NCBI RefSeq assembly: GCF_900142925.1
Contig: NZ_FRCN01000017.1
Coordinates: 1-64,000, forward strand
DNA length: 64,000 nucleotides
Source: Chitinophaga sp. CF418
GTDB lineage: Bacteria; Bacteroidota; Bacteroidia; Chitinophagales; Chitinophagaceae
Direction of reading: 5' to 3'
Part shown: one piece after another, positions 10,161-19,808 of the stretch
Numbering within the stretch: the first letter of the stretch is position 1
How the letters are laid out: each line of letters starts with the position of its first letter
Position numbers and translations under genes: made by a program
Notes under the pieces: model-generated
Database searches by the model: none
Seen by the model: the letters and a program-made list of their open reading frames with translations, nothing else
Told to the model about the DNA's origin: nothing

Positions 10161-11399
10161 TTAATATAGCAGTCTTGCCTTGATCGTATGGTTCACTTCC
10201 CTCAATAAGGAGAATGCTTCCTTGGACAATTTACTGTCCACATCCAATACCACATAACCGATGGTATCGTTGGTTTTCAGGTACTGACCCAGGATGTTGA
10301 TCTTATTCTGGGATAATACAGTATTGATCTCTGACAATACCCCCGGCACGTTTTGGTGAATGTGCAGGATACGGTGCGTATGGTCAATAGCCGGTACGCT
10401 GATAGCTGGAATGGTATGAGAACCGAAGCTGGCGCCTTTTTCCAGGTAGTTCAGCATTTTGCTGCTCACATCCAGACCGATGTTGTGCTGTGCTTCCTCT
10501 GTGCTACCACCAATGTGCGGCGTCAGGATGACGTTAGGCAGCTTTTGCAGGGGCGTAGAGAAGGCCGCGCCATTCTTTTCCGGCTCCACAGGGAATACGT
10601 CAATTGCCGCTCCGGAAAGATGTCCGCTGGTCAATGCCTCTTTCAGGTCGTTCAGTTCCACCACTTCGCCACGGGCGTAGTTGATGAAGATCGCACCTTT
10701 CTTGGCATATTTCAGCGTTTCCTTATTGATCATATTGGCAGTGGTCTTGGTAGACGGTACGTGCAGTGAGATGATATCCGCCATTTCAAAGAGGGCCTCC
10801 AGGCTGCGGATCTGTACAGCATTACCCAACGGGAGTTTGGTTTCCACATCATAGTAAAACACATTCATACCCATGGCTTCCGCCAGTACGCTTACCTGGC
10901 TGCCGATGTTACCGTACCCTACAATACCCAGCGACTTGCCGCGCAGTTCATAACTACCTTTAGCTTCTTTCATCCAGGTCCCCTCGTGTGCTGCCAGGTT
11001 CTTGTCCGGGATACGGCGTATCAACATAATGGAAAGGCCGATCACCAGTTCTGCTACTGAACGGGTATTTGAATAAGGTGCATTGAACACGGCCACCCCC
11101 ATCTCACGGGCGCTCTTCAGGTCTACCTGGTTGGTGCCAATACAAAAGCAGCCAACTGCCTGTAACTTATGAGCGGCCTCCAGTACTTTCTTTGTGACCT
11201 GGGTCTTGGAACGGATCCCCAGCAGATGAACATCTTTTACTTCACGGATCAGATCTTCTTCGCCCAATGCGCCCGACAGCCTTTTTACATTAGCATACCC
11301 TGCCGATGTAAACTCCGCCGCTGCGGCATCGCTGATATTCTCCAACAATAAAATATTGATCTTCTCCTTCGGATAACTTGTCAACTTTTGCTGATCCAT
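10161..11399 (-). CDS. serA: D-3-phosphoglycerate dehydrogenase
   Basis: The 412-residue protein catalyses the first step of serine synthesis, NAD-dependent oxidation of 3-phosphoglycerate to 3-phosphohydroxypyruvate, in the cytosol. The NAD-binding motif G-x-G-x2-G (G-Y-G-N-I-G) lies near residue 160. The D-2-hydroxyacid dehydrogenase catalytic set is present: Arg in Y-A-R-G-E, Glu in V-E-P-E and His in T-P-H-I-G-G. The last ~80 residues form an ACT-type regulatory domain (H-I-H-Q-N-V-P-G-V-L), which in other SerA proteins binds serine as feedback inhibitor. Length and layout match the E. coli-type enzyme (about 410 residues). It stands alone between converging and diverging neighbours and has a good promoter at 11472-11502. 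Confidence 0.96.
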   Translation of the reverse strand: MDQQKLTSYPKEKINILLLENISDAAAAEFTSAGYANVKRLSGALGEEDLIREVKDVHLLGIRSKTQVTKKVLEAAHKLQAVGCFCIGTNQVDLKSAREMGVAVFNAPYSNTRSVAELVIGLSIMLIRRIPDKNLAAHEGTWMKEAKGSYELRGKSLGIVGYGNIGSQVSVLAEAMGMNVFYYDVETKLPLGNAVQIRSLEALFEMADIISLHVPSTKTTANMINKETLKYAKKGAIFINYARGEVVELNDLKEALTSGHLSGAAIDVFPVEPEKNGAAFSTPLQKLPNVILTPHIGGSTEEAQHNIGLDVSSKMLNYLEKGASFGSHTIPAISVPAIDHTHRILHIHQNVPGVLSEINTVLSQNKINILGQYLKTNDTIGYVVLDVDSKLSKEAFSLLREVNHTIKARLLY

Positions 11400-11418
11400 G
11401 ATTATATTTTATGTGTTA

Positions 11419-11439
11419 CCAATTGCAATAAACAATTGG
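11419..11439. promoter_or_regulatory. Inverted repeat in the serA leader
   Basis: CCAATTG and CAATTGG are separated by seven bases, about 20 bases upstream of the serA start codon and inside the predicted leader. It could be an operator or a short RNA hairpin; no function can be assigned. Confidence 0.4.
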
Positions 11440-11471
11440 CTTAATAATTGTTATATGGCCAAACGAAGGCA

Positions 11472-11502
11472 CAAACCTAAAAGATGTTCAGCAATTATCA
11501 AA
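11472..11502 (-). promoter_or_regulatory. serA promoter (Bacteroidota type)
   Basis: On the minus strand, TTTG (11502-11499) is followed after 19 bases by TAGGTTTG (11479-11472), an exact match to the TTTG-N19-TAnnTTTG pattern of the main Bacteroidota sigma factor. The predicted transcript start near 11465 gives a leader of about 65 bases. Confidence 0.75.
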
Positions 11503-11619
11503 CAGTCTGTCCTTCAAATTTGATTTCGTCAAAAATTATATCATATTTAGCCTTTTTTATCCATTTTAGAGGATTAAATCTTAAAATACCTTTAAAATCG
11601 CATTTTTAGGATTGTTTTT

Positions 11620-11652
11620 TTTGTGTAACAGATCAATAGGGCCTAATTTTAG
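11620..11652 (+). promoter_or_regulatory. Promoter of the serine-hydrolase lipoprotein gene
   Basis: TTTG at 11620-11623, a 20-base spacer and TAATTTTA at 11644-11651 match the Bacteroidota -33/-7 pattern with one mismatch in the -7 box. It lies 46 bases before the start codon. The rest of the 298-base gap between serA and this gene is AT-rich and shows no gene. Confidence 0.6.
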
Positions 11653-11697
11653 CGCCTTTATAATTAAGCAGAAACAGAATCGAGTCTAACTAGCAGA

Positions 11698-12882
11698 ATG
11701 AAAGCAGCTTATATTGTATTGACTATCTCAGGTATTGCTTTATATGCCATTACCGCGTGCCAGAGCAACGCGGCCAATAGTAATCGTAAAACCAAAACAG
11801 ATACTCCCAGGATCGAAGTATTGAGCGAAGCAGCGCTCGCCGTCCTTAACTCATCCGTTACTAAGTCACAGCAGACAGAACTGAACACCTTTTACCAGGA
11901 TATGGTCCGCGCAGGTTTCAACGGCTCCATGCTGGTGGCTAAAAAAGGTGTAGTGATCTTTGAGCGCTATCATGGCCTGGAGAACTACCGGAACAGAGCT
12001 TCCGCCATGAACGACAGTTCCTCTTTCCAGCTCGCATCCGTATCCAAAACCTTCACTGCCATGGGCATCCTCCGGTTGATGGAGAAGCAACAACTGAGCC
12101 TGACTGACTCCGTACAGAAATATTATCCGCAATTCCCATATAAAGGTATTACGCTCCAGATGTTACTGTCTCACCGCAGTGGCCTGCCGAACTACCTCTA
12201 CTTCTGCGACAGTATCTGGTCTGACAAGGACAAGTTCCTTTCCAATGACGATGTGATCCAGCTGATGATCAAACATCGTCCCCGCATTCAACATGCCCCC
12301 GGTACCCATTTCCAGTACTGTAATACAAACTACATGCTGCTGGGTTCCATTATCGAAAAAGTAAGCGGACAAAAGTATGCCGACTTTATGCAACAGACCT
12401 TTTTTGGTCCTCTCGGCATGACCAATACCTTTGTGTATGCCCCTGCTACAGCCGTACGTCCTCACCAGACCGCCAGCCATAAATACAATGGTCAGCTGGA
12501 ACCGGATACTTATTTTGATGGCGTAGTGGGCGACAAAGGCATTTACAGTACCGCCAGGGATATGCTCAAATGGGACCAGGCCCTTTACAGCGGTCAGCTG
12601 TTCAGTCCAGAAACAATTAAAGCCGCCTATACTCCTTACAGCCATGAGAAACCGGGCATCCGGAATTACGGCCTTGGCTGGCGATTAATGGTATATCCTG
12701 ACAGCAGCGAGATAGTATATCACAATGGCTGGTGGCATGGCAACAATACCGTATTCAACCGTATTATCAAAGATACTTCCACCATCATCATCCTCGGTAA
12801 TAAATACAACCGCAACATCTATCGTGCAGTAAAACCGATCAGCGCCATTCTGGGACACGGTACTGAAGAGGGAGAAGAATAA
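11698..12882 (+). CDS. Serine hydrolase (beta-lactamase/PBP-like) lipoprotein
   Basis: The 394-residue protein belongs to the class C beta-lactamase/penicillin-binding-protein-like family (PF00144). The S-x2-K nucleophile motif is S-V-S-K at 114-117, the Y-x-N motif is Y-C-N at 207-209, and an H-N-G-W-W-H-G stretch near residue 340 takes the place of the K-T-G box. A lipobox ending in A-I-T-A-C puts the lipid-bearing Cys at 21, so the enzyme is probably anchored in the envelope. Members cleave beta-lactams, D-amino-acid peptides or esters; nothing here decides between these. Its stop codon abuts that of the convergent CDF gene with no spacer. Confidence 0.86.
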   Translation: MKAAYIVLTISGIALYAITACQSNAANSNRKTKTDTPRIEVLSEAALAVLNSSVTKSQQTELNTFYQDMVRAGFNGSMLVAKKGVVIFERYHGLENYRNRASAMNDSSSFQLASVSKTFTAMGILRLMEKQQLSLTDSVQKYYPQFPYKGITLQMLLSHRSGLPNYLYFCDSIWSDKDKFLSNDDVIQLMIKHRPRIQHAPGTHFQYCNTNYMLLGSIIEKVSGQKYADFMQQTFFGPLGMTNTFVYAPATAVRPHQTASHKYNGQLEPDTYFDGVVGDKGIYSTARDMLKWDQALYSGQLFSPETIKAAYTPYSHEKPGIRNYGLGWRLMVYPDSSEIVYHNGWWHGNNTVFNRIIKDTSTIIILGNKYNRNIYRAVKPISAILGHGTEEGEE

Positions 12883-13863
12883 TTATTCCCCGTGTTTCCG
12901 GTTAGGTAACACATTCTCTCTTGTCCACCTGATCAGGCCTGTAAATCTATCCTGTCTTACCGGACAATCTGCCAGTTGGCAATAATGACAGCATATGGGG
13001 ATGCAGGGGTCGGTATGTATAAAGAATTCAACTTCTCCGGAGGAAAATTCACTATTGACCAGCCGTTCCAAAGCTTTCAGCTCGTCGTGCGCATCGCTGA
13101 GCTCCAGGTAATAAGGCAGGGTGAGATGGCAATCTATGTGATAGTTGCGCCCATACTGCTGCACTCTCATGTTATGTATGTCGATCCAGTTGGCATGTCT
13201 GTGAGCGCTCAGGATCTCTATCACCCTGTCCACTACACGCATATCCGTTTCATCCATCAGGCCTGAAATAGAAGTTCTCAGTAACTGGTATCCTTTCCGT
13301 AAGATCAGCACGCCCATCAGCAGCGACGCCAATGGGTCTATCCATTGCCAGCCTGTGTAATGTATCAGTAACAGGGCGGCGATCAATCCCACACTGCTGT
13401 ACACGTCTGTCATAATATGCTGGCCATTTCCGGAAATAGTCAGGGAGGATAATTTTTTCCCTTCACGCACCAGGAATAAGCCCAATAGCAAGTTGGCTAA
13501 TGTCGTGCAGGCTATCAGCCATAGACCTTTGTCCAGTTTGTCCAGTGACGTTGGATTGAATAGATACTCTGCAGTCTTGAAAAGAATAAGAACACCGGCA
13601 ATAAAGATCATGGCCCCCTCAAAACCGATGGAAAAAAACTCTACCTTCCCATGTCCATAAGGATGGTTCTCATCCTTCGGCTTACCCGTCAGGTAAATAC
13701 TGTAACAGGCAAAGGCGCCGGCAACTACGTTGATAATGGATTCCAGGGCGTCAGATAAAATAGCGACGGAATTGGTCAGGTACCACGCCGCGAATTTGGT
13801 TCCCGTCAAAATAAAACTGACGATCAGTGATACCAGTATAACGCGTAATTCTCTTCTCTGCAA
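12883..13863 (-). CDS. Cation diffusion facilitator family transporter with Cys-rich tail
   Basis: The 326-residue membrane protein has about six membrane segments in residues 1-200 and a cytosolic C-terminal domain, the usual layout of CDF divalent-metal/proton antiporters. The helix-5 half of the metal site is H149-x3-D153, as in zinc transporters. The helix-2 half reads D38-A-L-E-S42, so the usual second Asp is Ser, with Glu at 41. The C-terminus carries five cysteines (287, 291, 292, 295, 300) in a short stretch, suggesting an extra metal-binding or sensing site. The substrate is probably Zn, Fe or Co (inference). It converges on the serine hydrolase gene with the two stop codons directly adjacent. 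Confidence 0.9.
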   Translation of the reverse strand: MQRRELRVILVSLIVSFILTGTKFAAWYLTNSVAILSDALESIINVVAGAFACYSIYLTGKPKDENHPYGHGKVEFFSIGFEGAMIFIAGVLILFKTAEYLFNPTSLDKLDKGLWLIACTTLANLLLGLFLVREGKKLSSLTISGNGQHIMTDVYSSVGLIAALLLIHYTGWQWIDPLASLLMGVLILRKGYQLLRTSISGLMDETDMRVVDRVIEILSAHRHANWIDIHNMRVQQYGRNYHIDCHLTLPYYLELSDAHDELKALERLVNSEFSSGEVEFFIHTDPCIPICCHYCQLADCPVRQDRFTGLIRWTRENVLPNRKHGE

Positions 13864-14041
13864 AACGTGATGGATTGATCCACAAAGAAAAGGAAAATAT
13901 TGCGTAAGTTAGTAGAGGGTTCTGTGACTGATAACTGTATGTAGATTGCGTTGAATTATCCTTAGCAAATCAAATAATCCTGAGTATTATAGTGTAATCG
14001 TTTCTCTTTCAGCTCCTTTATGGGCAACCAAAATCTGTAGT

Positions 14042-17000
14042 ATGTACATTTTAAACCCAAAAGCAAAGTGGTTTTGCCTGCTCGTATGTAGCGCATTCTG
14101 CGAAGTCCATGCAAACGCTTCTCCCCTGATCAGTAAAGCTGTCTCACCGGGCAGTTACGGACTATTCCAACAACAGCAGCCTGCCATGGAAACTGTTACC
14201 GGTATCGTCCGTGTGTACGGCAAGAGTGGCCGCCCGGAGGCCATTCCGGGTATCAATGTGATCGAAAAGGGCACCGTCAATGGCACCATCACGGATGCCG
14301 CAGGCGCCTATACGTTACGGGTGAAAAAGGGCGCTACCCTTACCTTCTCGATGGTCGGATATAAGGCACAGGAACTGAAGGTTTCTGCCGCCACACCGGT
14401 CAATCTCATCCTGGAAGAAGACATCAGCGCACTGAAAGAGGTGGTGGTGACCGGTTACCAGACCATTGACCGTAAGCTATTTACCGGGGCCGCCACCAGT
14501 GTGAAGGCATCCGATGTTAAACGTGATGGTATTGCAGATGCAAGCCGTATGCTGGAAGGCCAGGTGGCCGGCGTTAGTGTACAGAACGTATCCGGCACTT
14601 TCGGTGCAGCGCCCAAGATCCGTGTGCGCGGCGCCACTTCCATTACGGGCGACAATAAGCCTCTCTGGGTGGTGGATGGTGTGGTACTCGAAGATGTGAT
14701 CAACGTCTCCAACGAACAGCTATCCACTGGTAACCCTGCTACCCTGCTGGGCTCTTCCGTAGCGGGGCTGAATACAGACGATATTGAAAGCTTCCAGATC
14801 CTGAAAGATGCCGCCGCTACTTCCCTCTATGGCGCCCGGGCCATGAACGGTGTGGTAGTGATCACTACCAAAAAGGGGAAGGTCGGAAAACCTGTTATCT
14901 CCTATACCGGCAACTTCTCAAGTTATCTGAAGCCTACATATGACCAGTTTGACATCATGAAATCTGACGATCAGATGGCTTTCTACAATGAATTGTCCCT
15001 GAAAGGCTGGCTCAACCACTCAGATGCTACCCGTGCAGAGAATGGCGGCGTTTATACTAAAATGTACAATCTCATTGATACTTATAATGCGACTAACGGC
15101 CAATTCGGGTTGTACAACAGTCCTGAAAGCAAACGCCAGTTCCTGGAAAGATATGCAAAAGCCAACACCAACTGGTTCAATGTACTGTTCCGCAATTCCT
15201 TTATGCAGGAGCATTCACTGAGCGTTTCTTCCGGTACAGATAAATCACAGCTCTATGTCTCCACCAGCTTCCTGCAGGACCAGGGCTGGACAATGGCAGA
15301 TAAACTGAAGCGCTTTACCGGCAACGTAAGGGCCAATTACAACATCAGTGACAAAGTATCTTTCGGGTTCATCACGCAGGCCGTGATCCGTGACCAGCGG
15401 GTGCCGGGTACACTGAACAGGAACAGCAACCCGGTAACCGGGCAGTTCGACCGCGACTTTGACATCAACCCATATAGCTACGTACTCAATACCAGCCGCG
15501 CCCTCACCGCCTACGATGAAAACGGCAAGCTGGAATATTTTACACGCAACTTCGCCCCTTTTAATATCGTGAATGAGCTGCGCAATAACTACATCGATCT
15601 CAGTCAGCTCGATATCAAACTACAGGGCGATTTCTCCTATAAGATCCTGAAGAACCTGAAATATACCTTCCTCGGCAACATCCGTTATGTGAAGTCCTCC
15701 CAGGAACACAAGATCAAGGAGAACTCCAATATGCCGCAGGCTTACCGGGCCGCAGGCGATGCCACCATCCGGGACAGGAACCGCTTCCTCTACCGCAACC
15801 CTGACGATCCGGAGGCAGAACCAGTGGTAGTATTGCCTTTTGGTGGTATTTACACTACAGAAGATGATTACCTGGTCAGCTATTACTTTCGTAACACGGT
15901 AGAGTTCAACAAGAACTGGAACGACATTCACATCATCAACTTCCTGGGAGCACAGGAACTGCGCTATGCCAACCGGCAGAACCGACAATTCGATGGTTTT
16001 GGCTACCAGTTTGACAAAGGTGGTGTACCGTTCATAGATCCCAATATCATCAAACAGAATGTTGAAAATAATTTCAACTACTATAGTATGACCATGAACT
16101 ATGACCGCTACCTGGCATACCTGGCCAATGCTGCTTATTCCTATAAAGGGAAATATAACTTTAACGCGAGCATCCGTTATGACGGTTCCAACCTGTTGGG
16201 GGAATCCCGTACGGCGCGCTGGCTACCTACCTGGAACGTGAGTGGCTCCTGGAACGTGGATACAGAAGACTTTATGCGGAGCCAGAGCACCGTCAACAGA
16301 CTGACCCTCAGAGCCACCTATGGTCTTACCGGCAGTATGGGTGATGCCCGCAACTCCAGCGTGGTATTGCAGAACCGCAGCACCAGGCGTCCTTATCTTT
16401 CAGAAATAGAATCGTCCATCTACATCCAGAGCCTGGAAAACTCCGAGCTGACCTGGGAGAAACAATACGAAACCAACGTCGGCATTGACGCAGGTCTGTT
16501 CCACGATAAACTGAGCATTACAGTAGATGGTTATCTGCGTAAAGGCTTTGACCTGATAGGCCCCATCCGTACCTCCGGTATTGGCGGGGAAAGTATCAAG
16601 ATCGCCAACTATGGGGATATGAAATCGCACGGGATGGAAGCTACCGTTGCCTATAAAATCATCGATAATTCCAAATGGGGATTGCGCACGCAACTGACCC
16701 TCGGTTATAACAAAGGGAAGATCACCAACCTGCAGAACATCCCAATCATCTGGGATCTCGTCGTGGCAGAAGGTGGCGCCACTGTCGGACATCCTGTACG
16801 GGGGCTTTATTCCATACCGTTTGAAGGACTGAACCCTAAAGACGGTACACCCCTGTTCACCAACCAGGACGGTGTGAAAAGCAACAATGTATACCTGCAA
16901 AGCGACAAGGTACAGGGCCTGGTGTACAATGGTCCGGTAGATCCAACACTGACAGGAGGCTGGTACAATACACTCCGTTACAGCAACTTTGCCTTATCTG

Positions 17001-17455
17001 CCCTCGTAACTTACAGCTCAGGTAACAAAATCCGTCTGAATCCCGGTTTCAAGCAGAAGTACTCCGACCTGGACGCCAGTTCGAATGACTTCCTGAACCG
17101 CTGGACATTACCTGGTGATGAAAACCGCACCAATGTGCCTTCTGTAATGGACAAGCTAAGTGAGTCGCTGCTAAATGGCGCCTCTCCTTACAATAACTAC
17201 AACTACTCTACCGCCCGTGTGGCAGATGGTGATTTCGTAAGGCTGAAACAGGTGTCCCTGTCTTATAATCTGCCGCCAAAAATGATACGCCGCGCAGGAT
17301 TTAACAACCTGTCCGTCAGTCTGGTAGCCAATAACGTCTGGCTGATCTATTCAGATGACCGTCTGAATGGCCAGGATCCGGAATTCTTCAATTCAGGTGG
17401 TGTAGCCCTGCCTATACCAAGACAGTTCACATTCTCCCTGAAAGCAGGTTTATAA
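14042..17455 (+). CDS. SusC/RagA-family TonB-linked outer membrane protein
   Basis: The 1137-residue protein is the TonB-dependent outer-membrane channel of a SusCD-type importer. After a signal region (about residues 1-30) there is a CarboxypepD_reg-like domain (about 52-130), a short stretch with V-V-V-T-G-Y-Q that resembles the SusC consensus before the plug, a plug domain (about 145-280) with the SusC signature D-A-A-A-T-S-L-Y-G-A-R-A-M-N-G, and a long barrel ending in F-S-L-K-A-G-L. It is the first gene of a four-gene operon, 16 bases before susD. No anti-sigma factor, ECF sigma or HTCS regulator is adjacent, so regulation is not evident. The substrate is not visible in the sequence; the downstream HExxH lipoprotein suggests peptides rather than glycans. 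Confidence 0.95.
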   Translation: MYILNPKAKWFCLLVCSAFCEVHANASPLISKAVSPGSYGLFQQQQPAMETVTGIVRVYGKSGRPEAIPGINVIEKGTVNGTITDAAGAYTLRVKKGATLTFSMVGYKAQELKVSAATPVNLILEEDISALKEVVVTGYQTIDRKLFTGAATSVKASDVKRDGIADASRMLEGQVAGVSVQNVSGTFGAAPKIRVRGATSITGDNKPLWVVDGVVLEDVINVSNEQLSTGNPATLLGSSVAGLNTDDIESFQILKDAAATSLYGARAMNGVVVITTKKGKVGKPVISYTGNFSSYLKPTYDQFDIMKSDDQMAFYNELSLKGWLNHSDATRAENGGVYTKMYNLIDTYNATNGQFGLYNSPESKRQFLERYAKANTNWFNVLFRNSFMQEHSLSVSSGTDKSQLYVSTSFLQDQGWTMADKLKRFTGNVRANYNISDKVSFGFITQAVIRDQRVPGTLNRNSNPVTGQFDRDFDINPYSYVLNTSRALTAYDENGKLEYFTRNFAPFNIVNELRNNYIDLSQLDIKLQGDFSYKILKNLKYTFLGNIRYVKSSQEHKIKENSNMPQAYRAAGDATIRDRNRFLYRNPDDPEAEPVVVLPFGGIYTTEDDYLVSYYFRNTVEFNKNWNDIHIINFLGAQELRYANRQNRQFDGFGYQFDKGGVPFIDPNIIKQNVENNFNYYSMTMNYDRYLAYLANAAYSYKGKYNFNASIRYDGSNLLGESRTARWLPTWNVSGSWNVDTEDFMRSQSTVNRLTLRATYGLTGSMGDARNSSVVLQNRSTRRPYLSEIESSIYIQSLENSELTWEKQYETNVGIDAGLFHDKLSITVDGYLRKGFDLIGPIRTSGIGGESIKIANYGDMKSHGMEATVAYKIIDNSKWGLRTQLTLGYNKGKITNLQNIPIIWDLVVAEGGATVGHPVRGLYSIPFEGLNPKDGTPLFTNQDGVKSNNVYLQSDKVQGLVYNGPVDPTLTGGWYNTLRYSNFALSALVTYSSGNKIRLNPGFKQKYSDLDASSNDFLNRWTLPGDENRTNVPSVMDKLSESLLNGASPYNNYNYSTARVADGDFVRLKQVSLSYNLPPKMIRRAGFNNLSVSLVANNVWLIYSDDRLNGQDPEFFNSGGVALPIPRQFTFSLKAGL

Positions 17456-17471
17456 CGTAAAACACTGATAG

Positions 17472-18929
17472 ATGAAAAAGACAACCTACTATATACTTGC
17501 TGCCGCCTTACTCCTTTCAGCCGGATGCAAAAAATACCTGGAACAGGCCCCGGACCAGCGTACCCAGCTCAATACGGTAGAAAAGGTGGCTGAGTTGCTC
17601 GCCACCGCCTATCCACAGGCGGACTATGCCACCTTTACCGAAGCCGCTTCTGATAATGCGGCCGATAAAGGTTCCGGTGGTACAACGAGTGAGGAGATCA
17701 ACACGAACCCCTTCTACTTCCGGGATGTAACGGAAAGAGACCAGGGCTCGCCCACCAATTACTGGAATGCCTGCTATCAGGCTATTGCCGCGGCCAACCA
17801 GGCACTGGATGCTATCAGTAAGGCAGATAATCCAGCCGACTACAACGCCCAGAAAGGTGAGGCACTGGTAGCAAGGGCCTATAACCACTTCATGCTGGTG
17901 ACCCTGTTCTCCAAAGTTTATGATGCCGCCACTGCCAGCCAGGACCCGGGCATCCCTTATGTAACGACTCCGGAAAAAGTGGTAAATGGCAAGTATGAAA
18001 GGAAGACCGTCGCTTATGTCTATGAACAGATAGAGCAGGACCTGCTGGCCGGTATGCCGCTGATCAACAACACCTCCTATAAGGTGCCTAAATATCATTT
18101 TAACAAAGCTGCGGCCAACGCATTTGCCGCCCGTTTCTACCTGTATAAAAAAGATTACCAGAAGGTGATCACTTATGCGGACAATGTATTTCCAGGTGGA
18201 AATATCAAATCTAACCTTCGTCCCTGGGTAACGGTATACAGCCTGCTGACTGGTACAGAAATGGAAGCCATCTATACAAAGGCGACCGAGACGGCCAACC
18301 TCCTGCTGGTGGAAGCACCGTCCAACTGGGCACGCTCCTATGGCTCATACCGCTACGGCCTGAGAACAGACCTGGTATATTCCCTGTTCGTCTTCCGGAA
18401 TGTAACCGGCGCAACCTGGGTACAACCCCTGTATTATTCCGGAAGCAATACAGAGAACTGGCTGATACTGAAATTCCGTGAGCATTTCGTACGCTCCAGC
18501 GCCAATGCGGATATCGGCGTCCCTTATACTATCTTCCCCCTCTTTACAGCAGAAGAAGTGCTGTTCAACCGGGCAGAAGCCAATATCTACCTGGGTAACT
18601 TCACAGCCGCCAAACAGGACCTGAACGATTATGCCAGCATGCGTATAGAAAACTATACCTCCAGCTTCAGGATCACAGATTCCAAGCTGACCAACTATTA
18701 TGGCACTTCCGATATAAAGACGGCCCTTATCAATACTGTACTGGATTTTAAACAGGCGGAATTCATCCAGGAAGGTATGCGATGGTTTGACATACTACGT
18801 TATGGTATTACTGTTAACCATACCAATGTAGCTGGTGAATCTGAAACACTGACCCCGAATGATCCCCGCCGGCTGTTCCAGCTTCCGCAGGAAGTGAAAC
18901 TGGCAGGTCTTGAACTGAATCCCCGTTAA
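17472..18929 (+). CDS. SusD/RagB-family nutrient-binding lipoprotein
   Basis: The 485-residue lipoprotein (lipobox ending L-S-A-G-C, Cys19) is the surface lid that closes over the SusC channel. Features typical of SusD are the N-terminal K-K-Y-L-E-Q-A-P start of the mature protein, the TPR-like N-terminal half (A-R-A-Y-N-H-F near residue 133) and the C-terminal region with E-E-V-L-F-N-R-A-E-A and E-G-M-R-W-F-D-I-L-R-Y-G. It follows the SusC gene by 16 bases and is followed after 20 bases by the metallopeptidase-like lipoprotein. Confidence 0.95.
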   Translation: MKKTTYYILAAALLLSAGCKKYLEQAPDQRTQLNTVEKVAELLATAYPQADYATFTEAASDNAADKGSGGTTSEEINTNPFYFRDVTERDQGSPTNYWNACYQAIAAANQALDAISKADNPADYNAQKGEALVARAYNHFMLVTLFSKVYDAATASQDPGIPYVTTPEKVVNGKYERKTVAYVYEQIEQDLLAGMPLINNTSYKVPKYHFNKAAANAFAARFYLYKKDYQKVITYADNVFPGGNIKSNLRPWVTVYSLLTGTEMEAIYTKATETANLLLVEAPSNWARSYGSYRYGLRTDLVYSLFVFRNVTGATWVQPLYYSGSNTENWLILKFREHFVRSSANADIGVPYTIFPLFTAEEVLFNRAEANIYLGNFTAAKQDLNDYASMRIENYTSSFRITDSKLTNYYGTSDIKTALINTVLDFKQAEFIQEGMRWFDILRYGITVNHTNVAGESETLTPNDPRRLFQLPQEVKLAGLELNPR

Positions 18930-18949
18930 TCCGGTTAAACTAATTGACT

Positions 18950-19798
18950 ATGAAACAAATGCATATAAAATTCTTAATGGCCTTTATCCTCCTCGGGAGC
19001 CTTATGGCCTGCTCCAAGGATGATAAAATAGACAGTGTGAACATACCTGGGTTGGGTGGTGAGACCTGGGAGAAAGGCCCGCTCGATTTCTGGCTGGATT
19101 CGGTCTTTACCCGGCCGTATAACATAGAAGTGAAATACCGTTTCGAACGGTATGAACTGACACTGGACAAAACACTGGTACCTGTTAAGGAAGAAAAAGT
19201 AGAACCGGTCATGTCCTCCATCCTGAAAACCTGGGCAGCACCTTACATTGCCGAAGCAGGAGAAACCTTCTTCAAAACCTACTGCCAGAAACAGTTTGTG
19301 CTGGTGGGTAGTCCGCAGTTCAACTCCAACAATACCATCACCCTTGGTACAGCTGAAGGCGGCCGTAAGATCGTGTTGTTCTGGCTTAATGATTTCAACA
19401 TCACCGACAAACCATTTGTGCGGCAAATGCTTCACACGATCCATCACGAGTTTGCACACATCCTGCATCAGACCATTATGTATCCCGTGGAGTACAAACG
19501 CATTTCCACCGGTTATACCGCCAGCTGGAATGACTATACGCTGGATGAAGCCCTGGAAAAAGGGTTTATCACTCAATATGCCCGCAGCGCGCCGGATGAA
19601 GACTTTGTAGAAATGGTATCTACCATGCTGGTAGAAGGCAAAGATGGATACGACGCCATTGTTGCTTCGGCCCCGGCTGATGCACAGACTAAATTCCGGC
19701 AGAAAGAGGAAATCATTGTCCGTTACTTCAAAGAGAGCTGGAACATTGATTTCCGTAATCTCCAGACCCGGGTACAGGATGCAATTGATCATTTGTAA
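18950..19798 (+). CDS. Substrate import-associated zinc metallohydrolase lipoprotein
   Basis: The 282-residue protein has a lipobox L-M-A-C (Cys21) and an H-E-x2-H zinc motif at 166-170 (H-H-E-F-A-H), with acidic residues downstream (D-E-A-L-E-K) that could supply a third ligand. It fits the family of HExxH lipoproteins encoded next to SusC/SusD (TIGR04549-like). By analogy with RagAB-type systems it may trim peptides at the cell surface for uptake; this is inference. The ATG at 18950 is used because the only earlier in-frame start is a TTG two codons upstream. The gene ends 10 bases before the DUF4302 gene, so all four genes are probably one transcript. Confidence 0.88.
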   Translation: MKQMHIKFLMAFILLGSLMACSKDDKIDSVNIPGLGGETWEKGPLDFWLDSVFTRPYNIEVKYRFERYELTLDKTLVPVKEEKVEPVMSSILKTWAAPYIAEAGETFFKTYCQKQFVLVGSPQFNSNNTITLGTAEGGRKIVLFWLNDFNITDKPFVRQMLHTIHHEFAHILHQTIMYPVEYKRISTGYTASWNDYTLDEALEKGFITQYARSAPDEDFVEMVSTMLVEGKDGYDAIVASAPADAQTKFRQKEEIIVRYFKESWNIDFRNLQTRVQDAIDHL

Positions 19799-19808
19799 AA
19801 CAGGAAAC

